A stretch of DNA of 64,000 nucleotides from Pantoea sp. (lineage in GTDB: Bacteria; Pseudomonadota; Gammaproteobacteria; Enterobacterales; Enterobacteriaceae). Positions 1-8,660 of the stretch are shown here, piece after piece. The stretch's first letter is position 1. Each line of letters begins with the position of its first letter. The notes under the pieces were generated by a model. The model did not search any database, had not been told where the DNA came from, and saw nothing but the letters and a program-made list of their open reading frames with translations. Made by a program: the position numbers and the translations under genes. The stretch covers positions 1 to 64,000 of the forward strand of contig NZ_JAPWKD010000034.1 in assembly GCF_028283705.1 (NCBI RefSeq), in the 5' to 3' direction.

Positions 1-485
1 TGGCGATGATGGTGATTCTGCTGATTCGCGACAAATCGAAAGAACGTACCGGACGTAAGCTGCTCAACCGCTTTATGTATGCGGCCGTGTCGGCCATGAC
101 CACTAACCAGGCACGTCGCCGGGAAAACCATCTGCCCGCGCTCTATCAGCAATTGTTCCTGCTGCTCAACCTGTTCCCGGGTGATATTAATAAATACCGT
201 ATCGCCCTGACGCTGATTATCGGTCATCAACGATTACGCAATGCGGAAGTCCCCATCAATGCTGATTTGTCGGCTTACCACCGTCAGCTGCGAGCCACTG
301 CGGACCAGGTTATTTCGACGCGCAGTGATGATAAACGGCGCGTTTATTTTGAGCGGTTATTGCAGGAGCTGGAAATTTACCAGGAAAAACTCCAGCAATA
401 TGCGGCACCAGGCAGCGTGACCGAGCCAGTGAAACGGTTAGCCGCTATGCTGAGTAAGTACCGCAACACATTGATTCAAATCTAA
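1..485 (+). CDS. aaeB: AaeB, p-hydroxybenzoate efflux pump subunit (C-terminal part)
   Basis: This is the last ~160 codons of a gene that begins before the window. AaeB is the inner-membrane pump subunit that, with the periplasmic adaptor AaeA, exports aromatic carboxylic acids such as p-hydroxybenzoate. What is visible is the cytoplasmic C-terminal helical region (LLNRFMYAAVSAMTT near the start, ending KYRNTLIQI). The assignment rests on recognisable AaeB tail sequence and on what follows: a YhcO-like barstar protein, YhcN-type proteins and argR, as in E. coli. The transmembrane part and the start lie outside the window, so integrity cannot be judged. Confidence 0.85.
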   Translation, partial: AMMVILLIRDKSKERTGRKLLNRFMYAAVSAMTTNQARRRENHLPALYQQLFLLLNLFPGDINKYRIALTLIIGHQRLRNAEVPINADLSAYHRQLRATADQVISTRSDDKRRVYFERLLQELEIYQEKLQQYAAPGSVTEPVKRLAAMLSKYRNTLIQI

Positions 486-493
486 AATGAGCC

Positions 494-512
494 GCCGCGT
501 TTATCGCGCGGC
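494..512. repeat. Degenerate copy of dispersed palindrome, behind aaeB
   Basis: GCCGCG and CGCGGC arms flank the loop TTTATCG just after the aaeB stop. It resembles the GCGGCGCGAT/ATCGCGCCGC palindrome found elsewhere in the window, but is shorter and imperfect. No T-run follows, so it is at best a weak terminator; it may instead stabilise the aaeB mRNA 3' end. Confidence 0.5.
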
Positions 513-656
513 CCGTTGTCACAAAACCTCCGGATAATGCCATCTATACTTTCCTGACAGGATGCAAACAGGCGGGAGAAGCAGGGATGTCCCCTTCTTT
601 TGCCGCGACGCATTCATTTCAATGCTTTAATCAGTAGTGGCACAGAGAGGATCGTC

Positions 657-929
657 ATGATGAGAATCGAACGTTTTGATTTCGATGAAATCGTCGATCA
701 GGCGCACTTTTTCCGGCAGTTCAGCGACCGTTTTGCGCTGGCGGATTTGGCGATTATTGATCTGGACGATCTCTGGGAAGCGGTGACCGGCGATCAGCTG
801 CCGTTGCCGCTGGAGATTGAATTTATTCACTTAGGAAAGGGGCAGAAGCGCCGTTATGGCGCGTTGATTCTGTTGTTTGATGAAGCAGAAGAGGAGCTGG
901 AAGGGCAGCTCCGCTTTAATGTGAAGTAA
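657..929 (+). CDS. yhcO: Barstar-family protein YhcO
   Basis: A 90-residue cytoplasmic protein of the barstar (ribonuclease inhibitor-like) family; its target is unknown. The N-terminus MMRIERFDFDEI, the central LPLPLEIEFIHLG and the C-terminal LLFDEAEEELEGQLRFNVK match E. coli YhcO closely, which also has 90 residues. The frame is open further upstream, but this start gives the family length and has GAGAGGA as ribosome binding site. It sits between aaeB and the YhcN-type genes exactly as in E. coli. No barnase-like RNase gene is adjacent, so a classical toxin/inhibitor pair is not evident here. Confidence 0.85.
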   Translation: MMRIERFDFDEIVDQAHFFRQFSDRFALADLAIIDLDDLWEAVTGDQLPLPLEIEFIHLGKGQKRRYGALILLFDEAEEELEGQLRFNVK

Positions 930-932
930 CCA

Positions 933-958
933 CAAAAAGGGCCCCGGCGAGCGGGGCC
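933..958 (-). terminator. Rho-independent terminator of the YhcN-like genes
   Basis: GGCCCC and GGGGCC arms with a 7-base loop. Read on the minus strand the hairpin is followed by CCTTTTTG, so it ends transcription from the three minus-strand YhcN-like genes. It may also slow plus-strand transcription leaving yhcO, but there is no T-run on that side. Confidence 0.75.
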
Positions 959-987
959 AAAGGGTTCGTCAAGCAGTTGACGAGGAA

Positions 988-1251
988 TTACTTATACAGT
1001 TCAGCAGTAATGTGATAATTGTCGCCAGTGCGGGCTTCAATCACTTTATAAGCGCTGGCACCCTGTTCATCGGCTTTCTGCGACAGCTGAGCACGATAAT
1101 CCATAGGCGCACCGGCAGTACCACTGATAGTCACTGTCCCCGCAGGCTGCATAGTCTGAGCCTGTTCTGCTGTGACCAGCTGTGCGGCAGACGCACCAAA
1201 AGCGAGGACAGAGAGCAGGCTGGCAGTTGCGATGGTTGTTTTGATTTTCAT
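988..1251 (-). CDS. YhcN/BhsA-family secreted protein, copy 1
   Basis: An 87-residue DUF1471 (YdgH/BhsA/McbA-like) protein. An N-terminal signal peptide (MKIKTTIATASLLSVLAFGASA) of about 22 residues is followed by the family's small alpha/beta domain, with KADEQGASAYKVIEAR and the C-terminal YHITAELYK. Family members act in the periplasm or outer membrane and are induced by stress (acid, peroxide, copper) or affect biofilm; the exact role here is unknown. The start was chosen at MKIKT, which has GGAG upstream and matches copy 3 in length; six upstream codons are also open. Last gene of a tandem trio. Confidence 0.88.
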   Translation of the reverse strand: MKIKTTIATASLLSVLAFGASAAQLVTAEQAQTMQPAGTVTISGTAGAPMDYRAQLSQKADEQGASAYKVIEARTGDNYHITAELYK

Positions 1252-1351
1252 TGTATTCTCCTTTAGCAATCAACAACCTGCGGTGATAAGTGGGGAGCGG
1301 GTCGTCGATTTCTATCCTGGCACCCGCAGGCACCGGATAGTCAGTTAGCAA

Positions 1352-1624
1352 TTATTTGTACAGTTCAGCAGTGACGTGATAGGTGTCATTCTGATTGTTT
1401 TCAATAATGCGGTAGTGGCTGGCACCCTGAGCATCCGCTTTGGCTGACAGCTCCTGACGGATATTCATCTGGTCGCCATCACGACCACTTACGCTGATGG
1501 TTTGGTTCAGCGGTTGCAGATTCATGCTGTCTGCCTGTTCGTTAGTAATCAGGTTGGCAGCGCTGGCACCGAAAGAAAGAATGGAGGCCAGGCTCAGAAC
1601 TGCGATAGATAATTTGGTTTTCAT
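1352..1624 (-). CDS. YhcN/BhsA-family secreted protein, copy 2
   Basis: A 90-residue DUF1471 protein with a signal peptide ending near SFGASA and the family core KADAQGASHYRIIEN followed by TYHVTAELYK. It is the most diverged of the three copies: there are extra residues around NLQPLNQTISVSG, and RDGDQMN replaces the TAGxPMD of the others. The gaps to its neighbours are 100 and 88 bases, so the three genes may be one transcript or have separate promoters. Its function is inferred only from the family (envelope stress or biofilm modulators). Confidence 0.87.
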   Translation of the reverse strand: MKTKLSIAVLSLASILSFGASAANLITNEQADSMNLQPLNQTISVSGRDGDQMNIRQELSAKADAQGASHYRIIENNQNDTYHVTAELYK

Positions 1625-1712
1625 AATTCACTCTCCTGAATTTTGTCTGGCAACCTGAGCGCAACTGCGTCTCAAATGGGTTGCCGTTCATACTTGTCTT
1701 GTTTCAGTAAAC

Positions 1713-1976
1713 TTATTTATAAAGTTCAGCGGTAGCGTGATAGGTGTTGTCATTACGCGCTTCAATCACGCGATAAGCTTTAGCACCTTGCTGGTCTGCT
1801 TTTTCACTCAGCTGCTGATGGATATCCATCGGCGAACCGGCAGTGCCGCTGACACTGATGGTGCCGGCCGGTTGCAGATTCATGGCCTGATCGGCATTGA
1901 TAGAATCTGCGGCAAAAGCACCAAATGACAGGGCAGATAGAACGCTCAGGGTTGCGATAGTAGTTTTAACTTTCAT
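1713..1976 (-). CDS. YhcN/BhsA-family secreted protein, copy 3
   Basis: An 87-residue DUF1471 protein with a signal peptide ending SFGAFA and the core KADQQGAKAYRVIEAR followed by TYHATAELYK. It is nearest to copy 1: both have MKxKTTIAT, PAGTxxxSGTAG and PMD. It is the promoter-proximal gene of the trio and has AGGAAATAATC before the ATG. E. coli has a single yhcN at this place, involved there in acid and peroxide responses, so copies 1 and 3 look like a later duplication pair. The role is inferred from the family. Confidence 0.88.
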   Translation of the reverse strand: MKVKTTIATLSVLSALSFGAFAADSINADQAMNLQPAGTISVSGTAGSPMDIHQQLSEKADQQGAKAYRVIEARNDNTYHATAELYK

Positions 1977-2466
1977 GATTATTTCCTCGTCTTCTGTTTT
2001 TTCTCTTTTTATTCACTGTGATTTGCATCACGAAACAAGTATAGATCTAATAACCAATGAAATTAATATTCAGCTAATAATGTTTGGTTGTTATTCTTTA
2101 TCCTTATGGCAACTTTTAATAACTGGGTGTTATAAAAACCGCCTGGTTTCTGTCCAATGGCTGTTAATTACATGTAAAAACAAAGGTCTATATCATTTTA
2201 TCTTTCTGTGCGAAATATCCCGGTTGATCCAGCTGGCTGATACGCAGTTAGTGGGGAATACGGCTGATGTTGGTATGTAAAGCAGTGTAAAATAGCGCGA
2301 AAGGTTAAGCAGGCTAAAAGGTCCTACCAATCATCCAGAGGGGTGAGAACTGACGGGAATATGCTTAATGCATTGTTTCCTGAGCGTTTTGGCTTAAGCG
2401 CGACGGCTGGAGAGGGAGATAGCAGGATTGTTACCGGCAGGTAATCTGCCGGTAGCAGGCAGGGTT
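1977..2466. other. AT-rich intergenic region between YhcN-like genes and argR
   Basis: There is no convincing gene in this stretch. Bases ~2010-2230 are clearly more AT-rich than the flanks, as expected for the promoter of the minus-strand YhcN-like trio. A plus-strand open frame crossing it overlaps copy 3 antisense and has no family resemblance. The part next to argR contains a hairpin (2432-2454). Confidence 0.6.
2432..2454 (-). terminator. Hairpin downstream of argR, probable terminator
   Basis: Perfect 9-bp arms TACCGGCAG/CTGCCGGTA with a 5-base loop, just past the argR stop on the minus strand. The sequence after it is not T-rich, so it may be a weak or Rho-assisted terminator, or a 3'-end stabiliser. 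Confidence 0.45.
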
Positions 2467-2937
2467 TTATAGCTCTTGTTCGAATAAAACCAGGATAGCG
2501 TCGTGCAGTTGCTTCACGGTAAAGCTACGCGCAGGGGTAATAAAGATGGTGTCATCACCGGCGATGGTGCCGAGGATGCCTTCCGCCTTGCCGAGAGAAT
2601 CCAGCAAACGAGCAATCAGCTGTGCGGCGCCAGGACTGGTATGAATCACCACCAACGCATCGTTATAGTCGATATCCAGCACCAGGTTTTTCAGCGGGCT
2701 GGTGGTGGTGGGGACTCCCAATTCGGCTGGCAGACAATACACCATCTCCATTTTTGCGTTGCGGGTACGCACTGCACCGAACTTAGTCAGCATACGAGAA
2801 ACTTTTGACTGGTTGATATTCTCGAAGCCGTCTTCCTGCAACGCCTGCACAATTTCACCCTGAGAGCTGAATTTCTCTTCTTTCAATAGGGCCTTGAACG
2901 CCTTGATCAGGTCGTCCTGTTTAGATGGGTTTCGCAT
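2467..2937 (-). CDS. argR: Arginine repressor ArgR
   Basis: A 156-residue arginine-dependent repressor of arginine biosynthesis genes and accessory factor in plasmid dimer resolution. The N-terminal winged helix-turn-helix (residues ~1-70, recognition helix SKVSRMLTK) binds ARG boxes. The C-terminal domain (~80-156) hexamerises and binds L-arginine through the GTIAGDDT segment with D128 and D129. Length and motifs match the E. coli protein. It is divergent from mdh, as in E. coli, and two ARG-box-like sites lie 48-85 bases upstream of its start, indicating autoregulation. Confidence 0.97.
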   Translation of the reverse strand: MRNPSKQDDLIKAFKALLKEEKFSSQGEIVQALQEDGFENINQSKVSRMLTKFGAVRTRNAKMEMVYCLPAELGVPTTTSPLKNLVLDIDYNDALVVIHTSPGAAQLIARLLDSLGKAEGILGTIAGDDTIFITPARSFTVKQLHDAILVLFEQEL

Positions 2938-2984
2938 AGGTTACCAATAAAAAGAGGGATGCATCGGGCAACAGGCCCGTAGCA

Positions 2985-3022
2985 GATAAATTATTATGCA
3001 TTTAAATGAATTTTTATGCAAT
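2985..3022. promoter_or_regulatory. Pair of ARG boxes upstream of argR
   Basis: Two adjacent 18-bp sites. The second (3005-3022) reads AATGAATTTTTATGCAAT and fits the ArgR consensus wNTGAATwwwwATTCANw with one change. The first (2985-3002) has TAAAT-TATT-ATGCA, one further change. They are 2 bp apart; pairs of ARG boxes are how ArgR hexamers bind operators. Position implies ArgR represses its own gene; an effect on the divergent mdh is possible but not shown. Confidence 0.7.
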
Positions 3023-3367
3023 AAACCAGGTGAGAATTTCGCCAGGAAAACCTGCGGGGCGGCGATCATAACAGAGATTTCCCGCTGCGCCAAAATCGCG
3101 GGGTGGCACGCAAAAGCGAAGGTTGCAATGTTGTTATATTATTGAAGTGGTAACAACAAAATGACTGATCATTGCCGACCCCTGTCTTCTGGCTGCGACC
3201 TATGATCATTCAGGCGACTTCTGAAGTGTGGATGTCTCGGGAGCCGAATTGCGGCGTCAGTGTTTATAGCGCGACGGGCCTTGTCGCTATCGCCTGAGAA
3301 GTTGATTACACTCGTAACCTGATGGAAACCCGGCATATCTCTGCCCCACCTTAATAAGGAGTCCAGG
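3023..3367. other. Long upstream region of mdh
   Basis: There is no gene here. The segment carries the mdh promoter and leader; an AT-rich stretch TTGTTATATTATTGAAG near 3130 is a plausible core. The mdh ribosome binding site AAGGAG lies 7 bases before the ATG. I could not assign ArcA or CRP sites with confidence. Confidence 0.5.
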
Positions 3368-4303
3368 ATGAAAGTTGCCGTTCTCGGTGCCGCTGGTGGT
3401 ATTGGCCAGGCGCTTGCACTGCTGCTCAAGACCCAATTACCCGCAGGTTCAGCTCTCTCGCTCTATGACATCGCCCCGGTAACACCGGGTGTGGCTGTGG
3501 ATCTCAGCCATATTCCCACCGCAGTGAAAGTTGAGGGTTTCAGTGGTGAAGATGCCACGCCCGCACTGAAGGGAGCCGATGTGGTGCTGATCTCCGCCGG
3601 AGTGGCACGTAAACCCGGCATGGATCGCGCCGACCTCTTTAACGTTAACGCGGGCATTGTCCGCAACCTGATTGAACAGGTGGCGAGCACTGCACCAAAA
3701 GCCCTGATTGGCGTTATCACCAACCCGGTTAACACCACGGTCGCGATTGCGGCGGAAGTGCTGAAGAAAGCCGGGGTATACGATAAAAACCGCCTGTTTG
3801 GTGTCACCACCCTGGATATTATTCGTGGCAATACTTTTGTCGCGGCGCTGAAGGGCAAACAACCGGGCGAGATTGACGTGCCGGTGGTGGGCGGCCATTC
3901 GGGCGTCACTATTCTGCCGCTGCTATCGCAGGTAAAAGGCGTCAGCTTCAGCGAGCAGGAAGTCGCGGATTTGACCAAACGGATTCAAAACGCCGGTACC
4001 GAAGTGGTGGAAGCCAAGGCAGGTGGCGGTTCTGCGACGTTGTCGATGGGGCAAGCGGCTGCGCGCTTTGGTCTGTCGCTGGTACGAGCCATGCAGGGCG
4101 AAGCCAATGTTGTGGAATGTGCTTATGTGGAAGGGGATGGTGAATACGCCCGATTCTTCTCACAGCCGCTGCTGCTGGGCAAAAACGGCATCGTTGAACG
4201 GCGACCGCTCGGGCCGCTCAGCGCTTTTGAGCAGCAGGCATTGATCGGCATGCTGGATACGCTGAAGAAAGATATTGCCCAGGGCGAGGAGTTTGTGAAG
4301 TAA
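3368..4303 (+). CDS. mdh: Malate dehydrogenase (NAD)
   Basis: 311 residues. It interconverts malate and oxaloacetate with NAD in the TCA cycle, in the cytoplasm. The Rossmann fold opens with VLGAAGGIGQA (residues 5-15). The substrate and catalytic residues of the family are all present: R81, R87, D150, R153 and H177 (in GGHSG). Length equals the E. coli enzyme within one residue. The start has a strong AAGGAG. It is a stand-alone gene, divergent from argR and convergent with mscM, separated from the latter by a palindromic repeat that may act as terminator. Confidence 0.98.
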   Translation: MKVAVLGAAGGIGQALALLLKTQLPAGSALSLYDIAPVTPGVAVDLSHIPTAVKVEGFSGEDATPALKGADVVLISAGVARKPGMDRADLFNVNAGIVRNLIEQVASTAPKALIGVITNPVNTTVAIAAEVLKKAGVYDKNRLFGVTTLDIIRGNTFVAALKGKQPGEIDVPVVGGHSGVTILPLLSQVKGVSFSEQEVADLTKRIQNAGTEVVEAKAGGGSATLSMGQAAARFGLSLVRAMQGEANVVECAYVEGDGEYARFFSQPLLLGKNGIVERRPLGPLSAFEQQALIGMLDTLKKDIAQGEEFVK

Positions 4304-4309
4304 CCTGCA

Positions 4310-4331
4310 GCGGCGCGATTTATCGCGCCGC
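4310..4331. repeat. Dispersed palindrome between mdh and mscM
   Basis: A perfect palindrome with 10-bp arms GCGGCGCGAT/ATCGCGCCGC and a TT loop, 6 bases after the mdh stop and 5 before the mscM stop. CACTTTTAT follows on the plus side, so it may terminate mdh. It is the cleanest copy of the repeat family in this window. Confidence 0.8.
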
Positions 4332-4336
4332 CACTT

Positions 4337-7300
4337 TTATAACCCACCTGATTTAAAATTCCGTGCCGCAGGTGCGCCATTGCTGGCCGGCGTCTTCTTG
4401 CCCAGTGTTTCCATACGCACCTGGAAAGGCGGGAAGGGCATTTCAATGCCGTGCGCGGCGAAACCATGCAGAATCAACTGATGCAGCTCATGACGCAGCG
4501 GCATGCGATGCCCCATTTCGGCGGCATAGACGCGCAGCTCAAACAGTTGAATCCCCTGTTGCAGATCGACGAGAAAAACATCGGGTGCAGGCATATCCAG
4601 CACATACGTACAGCGCTCTGCCGCCTGTTTAAGCAGATTTGTTATTTCGTCGCTGTTCACCCCGGCGGGTGCAGGAATGGTCAGCACGACGCGTGTGACG
4701 GAGTCGGACAGCGACCAGTTAACGAACTGCTCAGTAATAAAGGCCTTATTCGGCACGATGATTTCTTTACGGTCCCAGTCGGTAATGGTGGTCGCACGGG
4801 TATTAATACGCGTGATACTGCCGGTGAGATCGCGAATGGTGACGGTATCGCCAATACGAATCGGCTTCTCGAACAGGATGATCAGGCCGGAAATAAAGTT
4901 GGCAAAGATTTCCTGTAAACCAAAACCAAGACCCACACCGAGTGCGGCGACCAGCCATTGCAACTTCGCCCATTCGATACCAATCATAGAGAAGCCAATC
5001 AGGCCACCGATCAGCATCAGCACATATTTGGTCAGGGTGGTGATGGCATAGCCAGTACCGGGCGTCAGATTCAGGTGCTGTAACAGCGCCAGCTCCAGTA
5101 GCGCTGGCATGTTACGTACCAGCTGGGTAGTGATAATCAGCACCAGTATGGCGATCAGGACCGAGCCGAGGGTAATCGGCTGGATGCTCTCCACCCCCTG
5201 AATCGTGGTACTGACATCCCACAGGCGGATATTTTCCAGAAAACCGAACGCCGAGTGAATTTCTGACCACAGCACAATCACCGACACCAGCGCAATTAAT
5301 GTCAGAAGGGAGCGCACCAGACGCAGCGACTGGGCGCTGATGGCGTCGAGATCGATAATCGGTTCGTCCGCTTCTGGTGCTTCGCTACTCCCGGCGGGCT
5401 GATCCTTCTCCTCTTCGCTACGTGCGCGGTTTGCCAGCATATCGGCACGGCGCTGACGGGCGCGATCAAAAGCGATACGGCGACGCTGAATCAGCATCCA
5501 GCGGCGGATAATGTGGTAAATCACCAGCAGGAAGAACCAGATGCCAACGGACGTTTCCAGACGTGCCAGCAGCGCCTGCGCAGTCGCCAGATAGCCGATG
5601 CAGGAGGCGAAGGCGGCGACCAGCGGGATGGCGATCATCAGGTTCCACAGGATGCGATTGACGAAGTTATCGCCGTTACCTTCTTTATCCAGATATAGCG
5701 GAATACCTGCACGTTTCAGGCTGACGGTGACAATGCTCAATGCGCCGCAAATCAGGATGAAGCACAACCGCCCCAGCGTTGATGAGAACTCACGGTCCTC
5801 CAGATTAGCGAAGGCAATCAACAGCATGATCAGCGGCACAATCAGGCCGACGCTGAGTGAGTAATAACGCATCGCGCGCGCCACCCGCGTGTGCGGCCAG
5901 CGGAAATGCACCACAAACAGGCCATTTGGACGGGCAAACGAGGCACTGATCATAAATGCCCACAGCAGCGGCAATGTGGCGGTAATACCGTCGCCGATCG
6001 CTACCGCTATCGGGTAGGGCCAGGCTTCCTGCAATCCATAACCCAGTGCAGCCCACAGCACCGGTATCGGTACGGCCACCAGAATTGACCAGAACACCGT
6101 GCGCAGCGTCAGGCTGAATTGATCCTGTGTGACCTTGCCAACTTTGCTGGCGGCACGCGCCAGAAACGCATGGTAATGACGGCGCGTGCTGATGCTAAAC
6201 CCAACCAGTAGCAGTGCACCCATGATTGGCAGCACGGTTTCTTTGCTGGTAAACATCATGGCCAGCGCTTTACCTAACTGGCCCAGCGTATCGAGCGATA
6301 GCAGGCGTCCCAGCGACTGTGCCACATCCACCGGGAAATTCAGGTCAACGGTGCTGACGTCAGCCGTCCAGAACAGATAGCGATGTGTGGCGTCGCGCAC
6401 TTCAGCCAGCGCATCCTGCAACTGGGTATTGGAGACTTTAAGTTTGGTAATTTCCAGAATCAGCGTATCGCAACCGGAAATTAATGAGTTGAGTAACTCG
6501 CGCTGAGTTTTCAGCTGAGCTTCGAGGATACGGCTCTGCTCGCTGGTAAAGGGCGTGCCATCATCCTGCTTCTCTTTACGCAGCGTTTGCTGGCGCTCAA
6601 GCAAATCTTCATAACGCAACCGCTGGACACGTAACTGGCCCATCTCGTTATCAATCTGCTGCGATTTCGGCACATCTGGCAGACGCGCGACCTGGGCGCG
6701 CAGCGCTTCGCCCAGCAGGTTCGAGGCTCCCAGCCATTGTGATTGCTCGCGCAGGGTGCTTAGCGCCTGGCGTACCTGCAAGGTCTGATTGGTCGACAGT
6801 CGCTGCTGCGAAGCGACCAGATCCATGCGCTGTGCCTGTTGATTGAGATCGGCTGACAATTCACGGTTTACCCGGAATTGATCGCTGATGATGCTGGGCA
6901 AATCGCCACTGTTTTCTGCCAGTTGTTCGGTTCGCTCCAGCGCCTGTTCTGCTTCACGCTGACGTTGGTTATTCAGTTGATTACGCAGCGCCTGGAGATA
7001 GTTATCCAGCTGGGTCGCCTGGCGCTGATGTATTTCGGCACGCATCCGCGCCAGTTCCTGGCGATTATTGGCGGAGAGCTGCGCCAGCTCCAGTTCATCC
7101 ACACGGGCTTTATTGGCGGCGTTTTCCGCCTGACGTGCGTAAACCTGTGCCTGGGCCTGCGGCGTCGTGGCTGCAGCGGCACCCTGTACACGGCGGTCGC
7201 TCTCGGTCATCGCGCGACGTGCTTCGGTTTGCTGCTGTGGTAACTGCGATAGCGAATCGCTGATTTCACGCGCCCGGTCCTGTTCCTGCTGAGCCTGGCG

Positions 7301-7669
7301 TCCCTCTTCCAGCAACTGACTGCTAACCTGCAAAATCTCCTGATCCAGCTCGGCGCTGCTCATATTACTGCGCACGGTTTTGCTGTTATCCGTCAGACTG
7401 GCGAGTTGCTGGCGCAGCTCACGCGCCAGTCGCGGGAAGTCATCAATCACTTGCTGATATTGCTTCGTGCGTTCCAGGGAGTCATCACGTTCAGCAAGAA
7501 AATTGAGTGCCGTTTCCAGCGTCTGAATTTGTTCGGTTTGAGAGGGGGAACTTTTCGCGGATTTGGCCGCGTCCAGTTCTTGTTTCAGGTCGCTGGCTAC
7601 CGGGACAGTGGCAGCGAAAGCAGTGCTGCTGAACCACAGGCTCAGCAGCAGAATAAGAGAGGCACGCAC
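4337..7669 (-). CDS. mscM: Miniconductance mechanosensitive channel MscM
   Basis: 1110 residues (E. coli YjeP/MscM 1107). It opens under membrane tension to release solutes on osmotic downshock. Order of parts: signal peptide (~1-19, ending SSTAFA), a long periplasmic coiled-coil region rich in Q, R, E and A (~25-460), about eleven membrane segments (from ~480 to ~900), and the MscS-type pore and cytoplasmic domain (VAALGVGLGFGLQEIFANF, then KPIRIGDTVTI and IIVPNKAFITEQFVNWS). It starts at GTG, 14 bases after psd, so the two form an operon as in E. coli. Confidence 0.96.
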   Translation of the reverse strand: MRASLILLLSLWFSSTAFAATVPVASDLKQELDAAKSAKSSPSQTEQIQTLETALNFLAERDDSLERTKQYQQVIDDFPRLARELRQQLASLTDNSKTVRSNMSSAELDQEILQVSSQLLEEGRQAQQEQDRAREISDSLSQLPQQQTEARRAMTESDRRVQGAAAATTPQAQAQVYARQAENAANKARVDELELAQLSANNRQELARMRAEIHQRQATQLDNYLQALRNQLNNQRQREAEQALERTEQLAENSGDLPSIISDQFRVNRELSADLNQQAQRMDLVASQQRLSTNQTLQVRQALSTLREQSQWLGASNLLGEALRAQVARLPDVPKSQQIDNEMGQLRVQRLRYEDLLERQQTLRKEKQDDGTPFTSEQSRILEAQLKTQRELLNSLISGCDTLILEITKLKVSNTQLQDALAEVRDATHRYLFWTADVSTVDLNFPVDVAQSLGRLLSLDTLGQLGKALAMMFTSKETVLPIMGALLLVGFSISTRRHYHAFLARAASKVGKVTQDQFSLTLRTVFWSILVAVPIPVLWAALGYGLQEAWPYPIAVAIGDGITATLPLLWAFMISASFARPNGLFVVHFRWPHTRVARAMRYYSLSVGLIVPLIMLLIAFANLEDREFSSTLGRLCFILICGALSIVTVSLKRAGIPLYLDKEGNGDNFVNRILWNLMIAIPLVAAFASCIGYLATAQALLARLETSVGIWFFLLVIYHIIRRWMLIQRRRIAFDRARQRRADMLANRARSEEEKDQPAGSSEAPEADEPIIDLDAISAQSLRLVRSLLTLIALVSVIVLWSEIHSAFGFLENIRLWDVSTTIQGVESIQPITLGSVLIAILVLIITTQLVRNMPALLELALLQHLNLTPGTGYAITTLTKYVLMLIGGLIGFSMIGIEWAKLQWLVAALGVGLGFGLQEIFANFISGLIILFEKPIRIGDTVTIRDLTGSITRINTRATTITDWDRKEIIVPNKAFITEQFVNWSLSDSVTRVVLTIPAPAGVNSDEITNLLKQAAERCTYVLDMPAPDVFLVDLQQGIQLFELRVYAAEMGHRMPLRHELHQLILHGFAAHGIEMPFPPFQVRMETLGKKTPASNGAPAARNFKSGGL

Positions 7670-7683
7670 TGGGAAATTCCCGC

Positions 7684-8580
7684 TTAGTCGGTGAGCGGGG
7701 CGGTTTCACCCGGCAGTGGCAGGGCGATGGCCAGCGGCTGACCGAGGCGGGTCTTGCTTTCGGCTTCCAGGCTTTCCGCCAGTTTGACGCGCTGTGGCGC
7801 AAACAGGTTGATGACCGTTGAACCCAACTTGAAGCGACCCATTTCCTGTCCTTTCAACAATACAACGGCTCCGTCATGGTCGGCTGCCGGGTAGTGCCAG
7901 CGTTTAATCACCCCTTCACGCGGCGGCGTAATCGTCCCGGCCCACACGGTTTCGATGCTGCCAACAATGGTGGCACCCACCAGAATCTGCACCATCGGGC
8001 CGTGATCAGTATCGAACACGCAAATGACACGCTCGTTACGGGCAAACAGATTCGGGATGTTGCGTGCGGTTAACGGGTTGACCGAGTAGAGGTCGCCCGG
8101 GACATAGATCATTTCACGCAGGACGCCGTTGCAGGGCATATGCACGCGATGATAATCACGCGGCGCCAGGTAAGTGGTGACAAAGTTGCCATCCTGGAAC
8201 TGCTGCGCCAGTTCATCATTACCCGCCAGCAGCGCCTGCAGCGTGTAGTAGTGACCTTTGGCCTGGAAGATCTGATCGCCTTCGATGCGGCCTAACTGGC
8301 TGATGGCACCATCAGCTGGCAGGGCCAGCAGCGTTGCATCGGGATCGATCGGACGTGCCCCTTCTTTTAATGGGCGCACAAAGAAGTCATTAAAGGTGCG
8401 ATAGCTGGCAGTATCTGGTTTGCTGGCCTCAGCCATATCGACTTTGTAGTACCAGACAAAAATATCAATGACCGCTTTGGTCAGCCAGCCACCACGCCGA
8501 CTGGCACCCCAGCCCGCGAGTTCGGTCAGTCCTTTCTTAGGCAGAATATGATTCAGGCCGAGTTTAAAACGATCAAACAC
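7684..8580 (-). CDS. psd: Phosphatidylserine decarboxylase proenzyme
   Basis: 298 residues. It makes phosphatidylethanolamine by decarboxylating phosphatidylserine at the inner membrane. The proenzyme cleaves itself at the LGST motif, where S254 becomes the pyruvoyl group of the small alpha subunit. The other members of the catalytic triad, D90 and H147 (RDYHRVHMP), are present. It starts at GTG with a strong GGAGG. The C-terminal tail is shorter than in E. coli (322 residues), lacking its acidic extension. First gene of psd-mscM. Confidence 0.97.
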   Translation of the reverse strand: MFDRFKLGLNHILPKKGLTELAGWGASRRGGWLTKAVIDIFVWYYKVDMAEASKPDTASYRTFNDFFVRPLKEGARPIDPDATLLALPADGAISQLGRIEGDQIFQAKGHYYTLQALLAGNDELAQQFQDGNFVTTYLAPRDYHRVHMPCNGVLREMIYVPGDLYSVNPLTARNIPNLFARNERVICVFDTDHGPMVQILVGATIVGSIETVWAGTITPPREGVIKRWHYPAADHDGAVVLLKGQEMGRFKLGSTVINLFAPQRVKLAESLEAESKTRLGQPLAIALPLPGETAPLTD

Positions 8581-8660
8581 CTTAGCCTCCTGGCTTTATT
8601 ACGTATCGTTGAGACAAAAGGGGGCGGATTGTAGCAGCGCCCCGCGTGCCGTTGTACTCA

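Noticed and set aside
1897..2280. 127-codon plus-strand frame upstream of the YhcN-like trio
   Set aside because: Overlaps copy 3 antisense, runs through the AT-rich promoter region, and has no start signals or family resemblance.
3169..3429. 86-codon minus-strand frame upstream of mdh
   Set aside because: It crosses the mdh start and leader; no motif, and the region is better explained as promoter.
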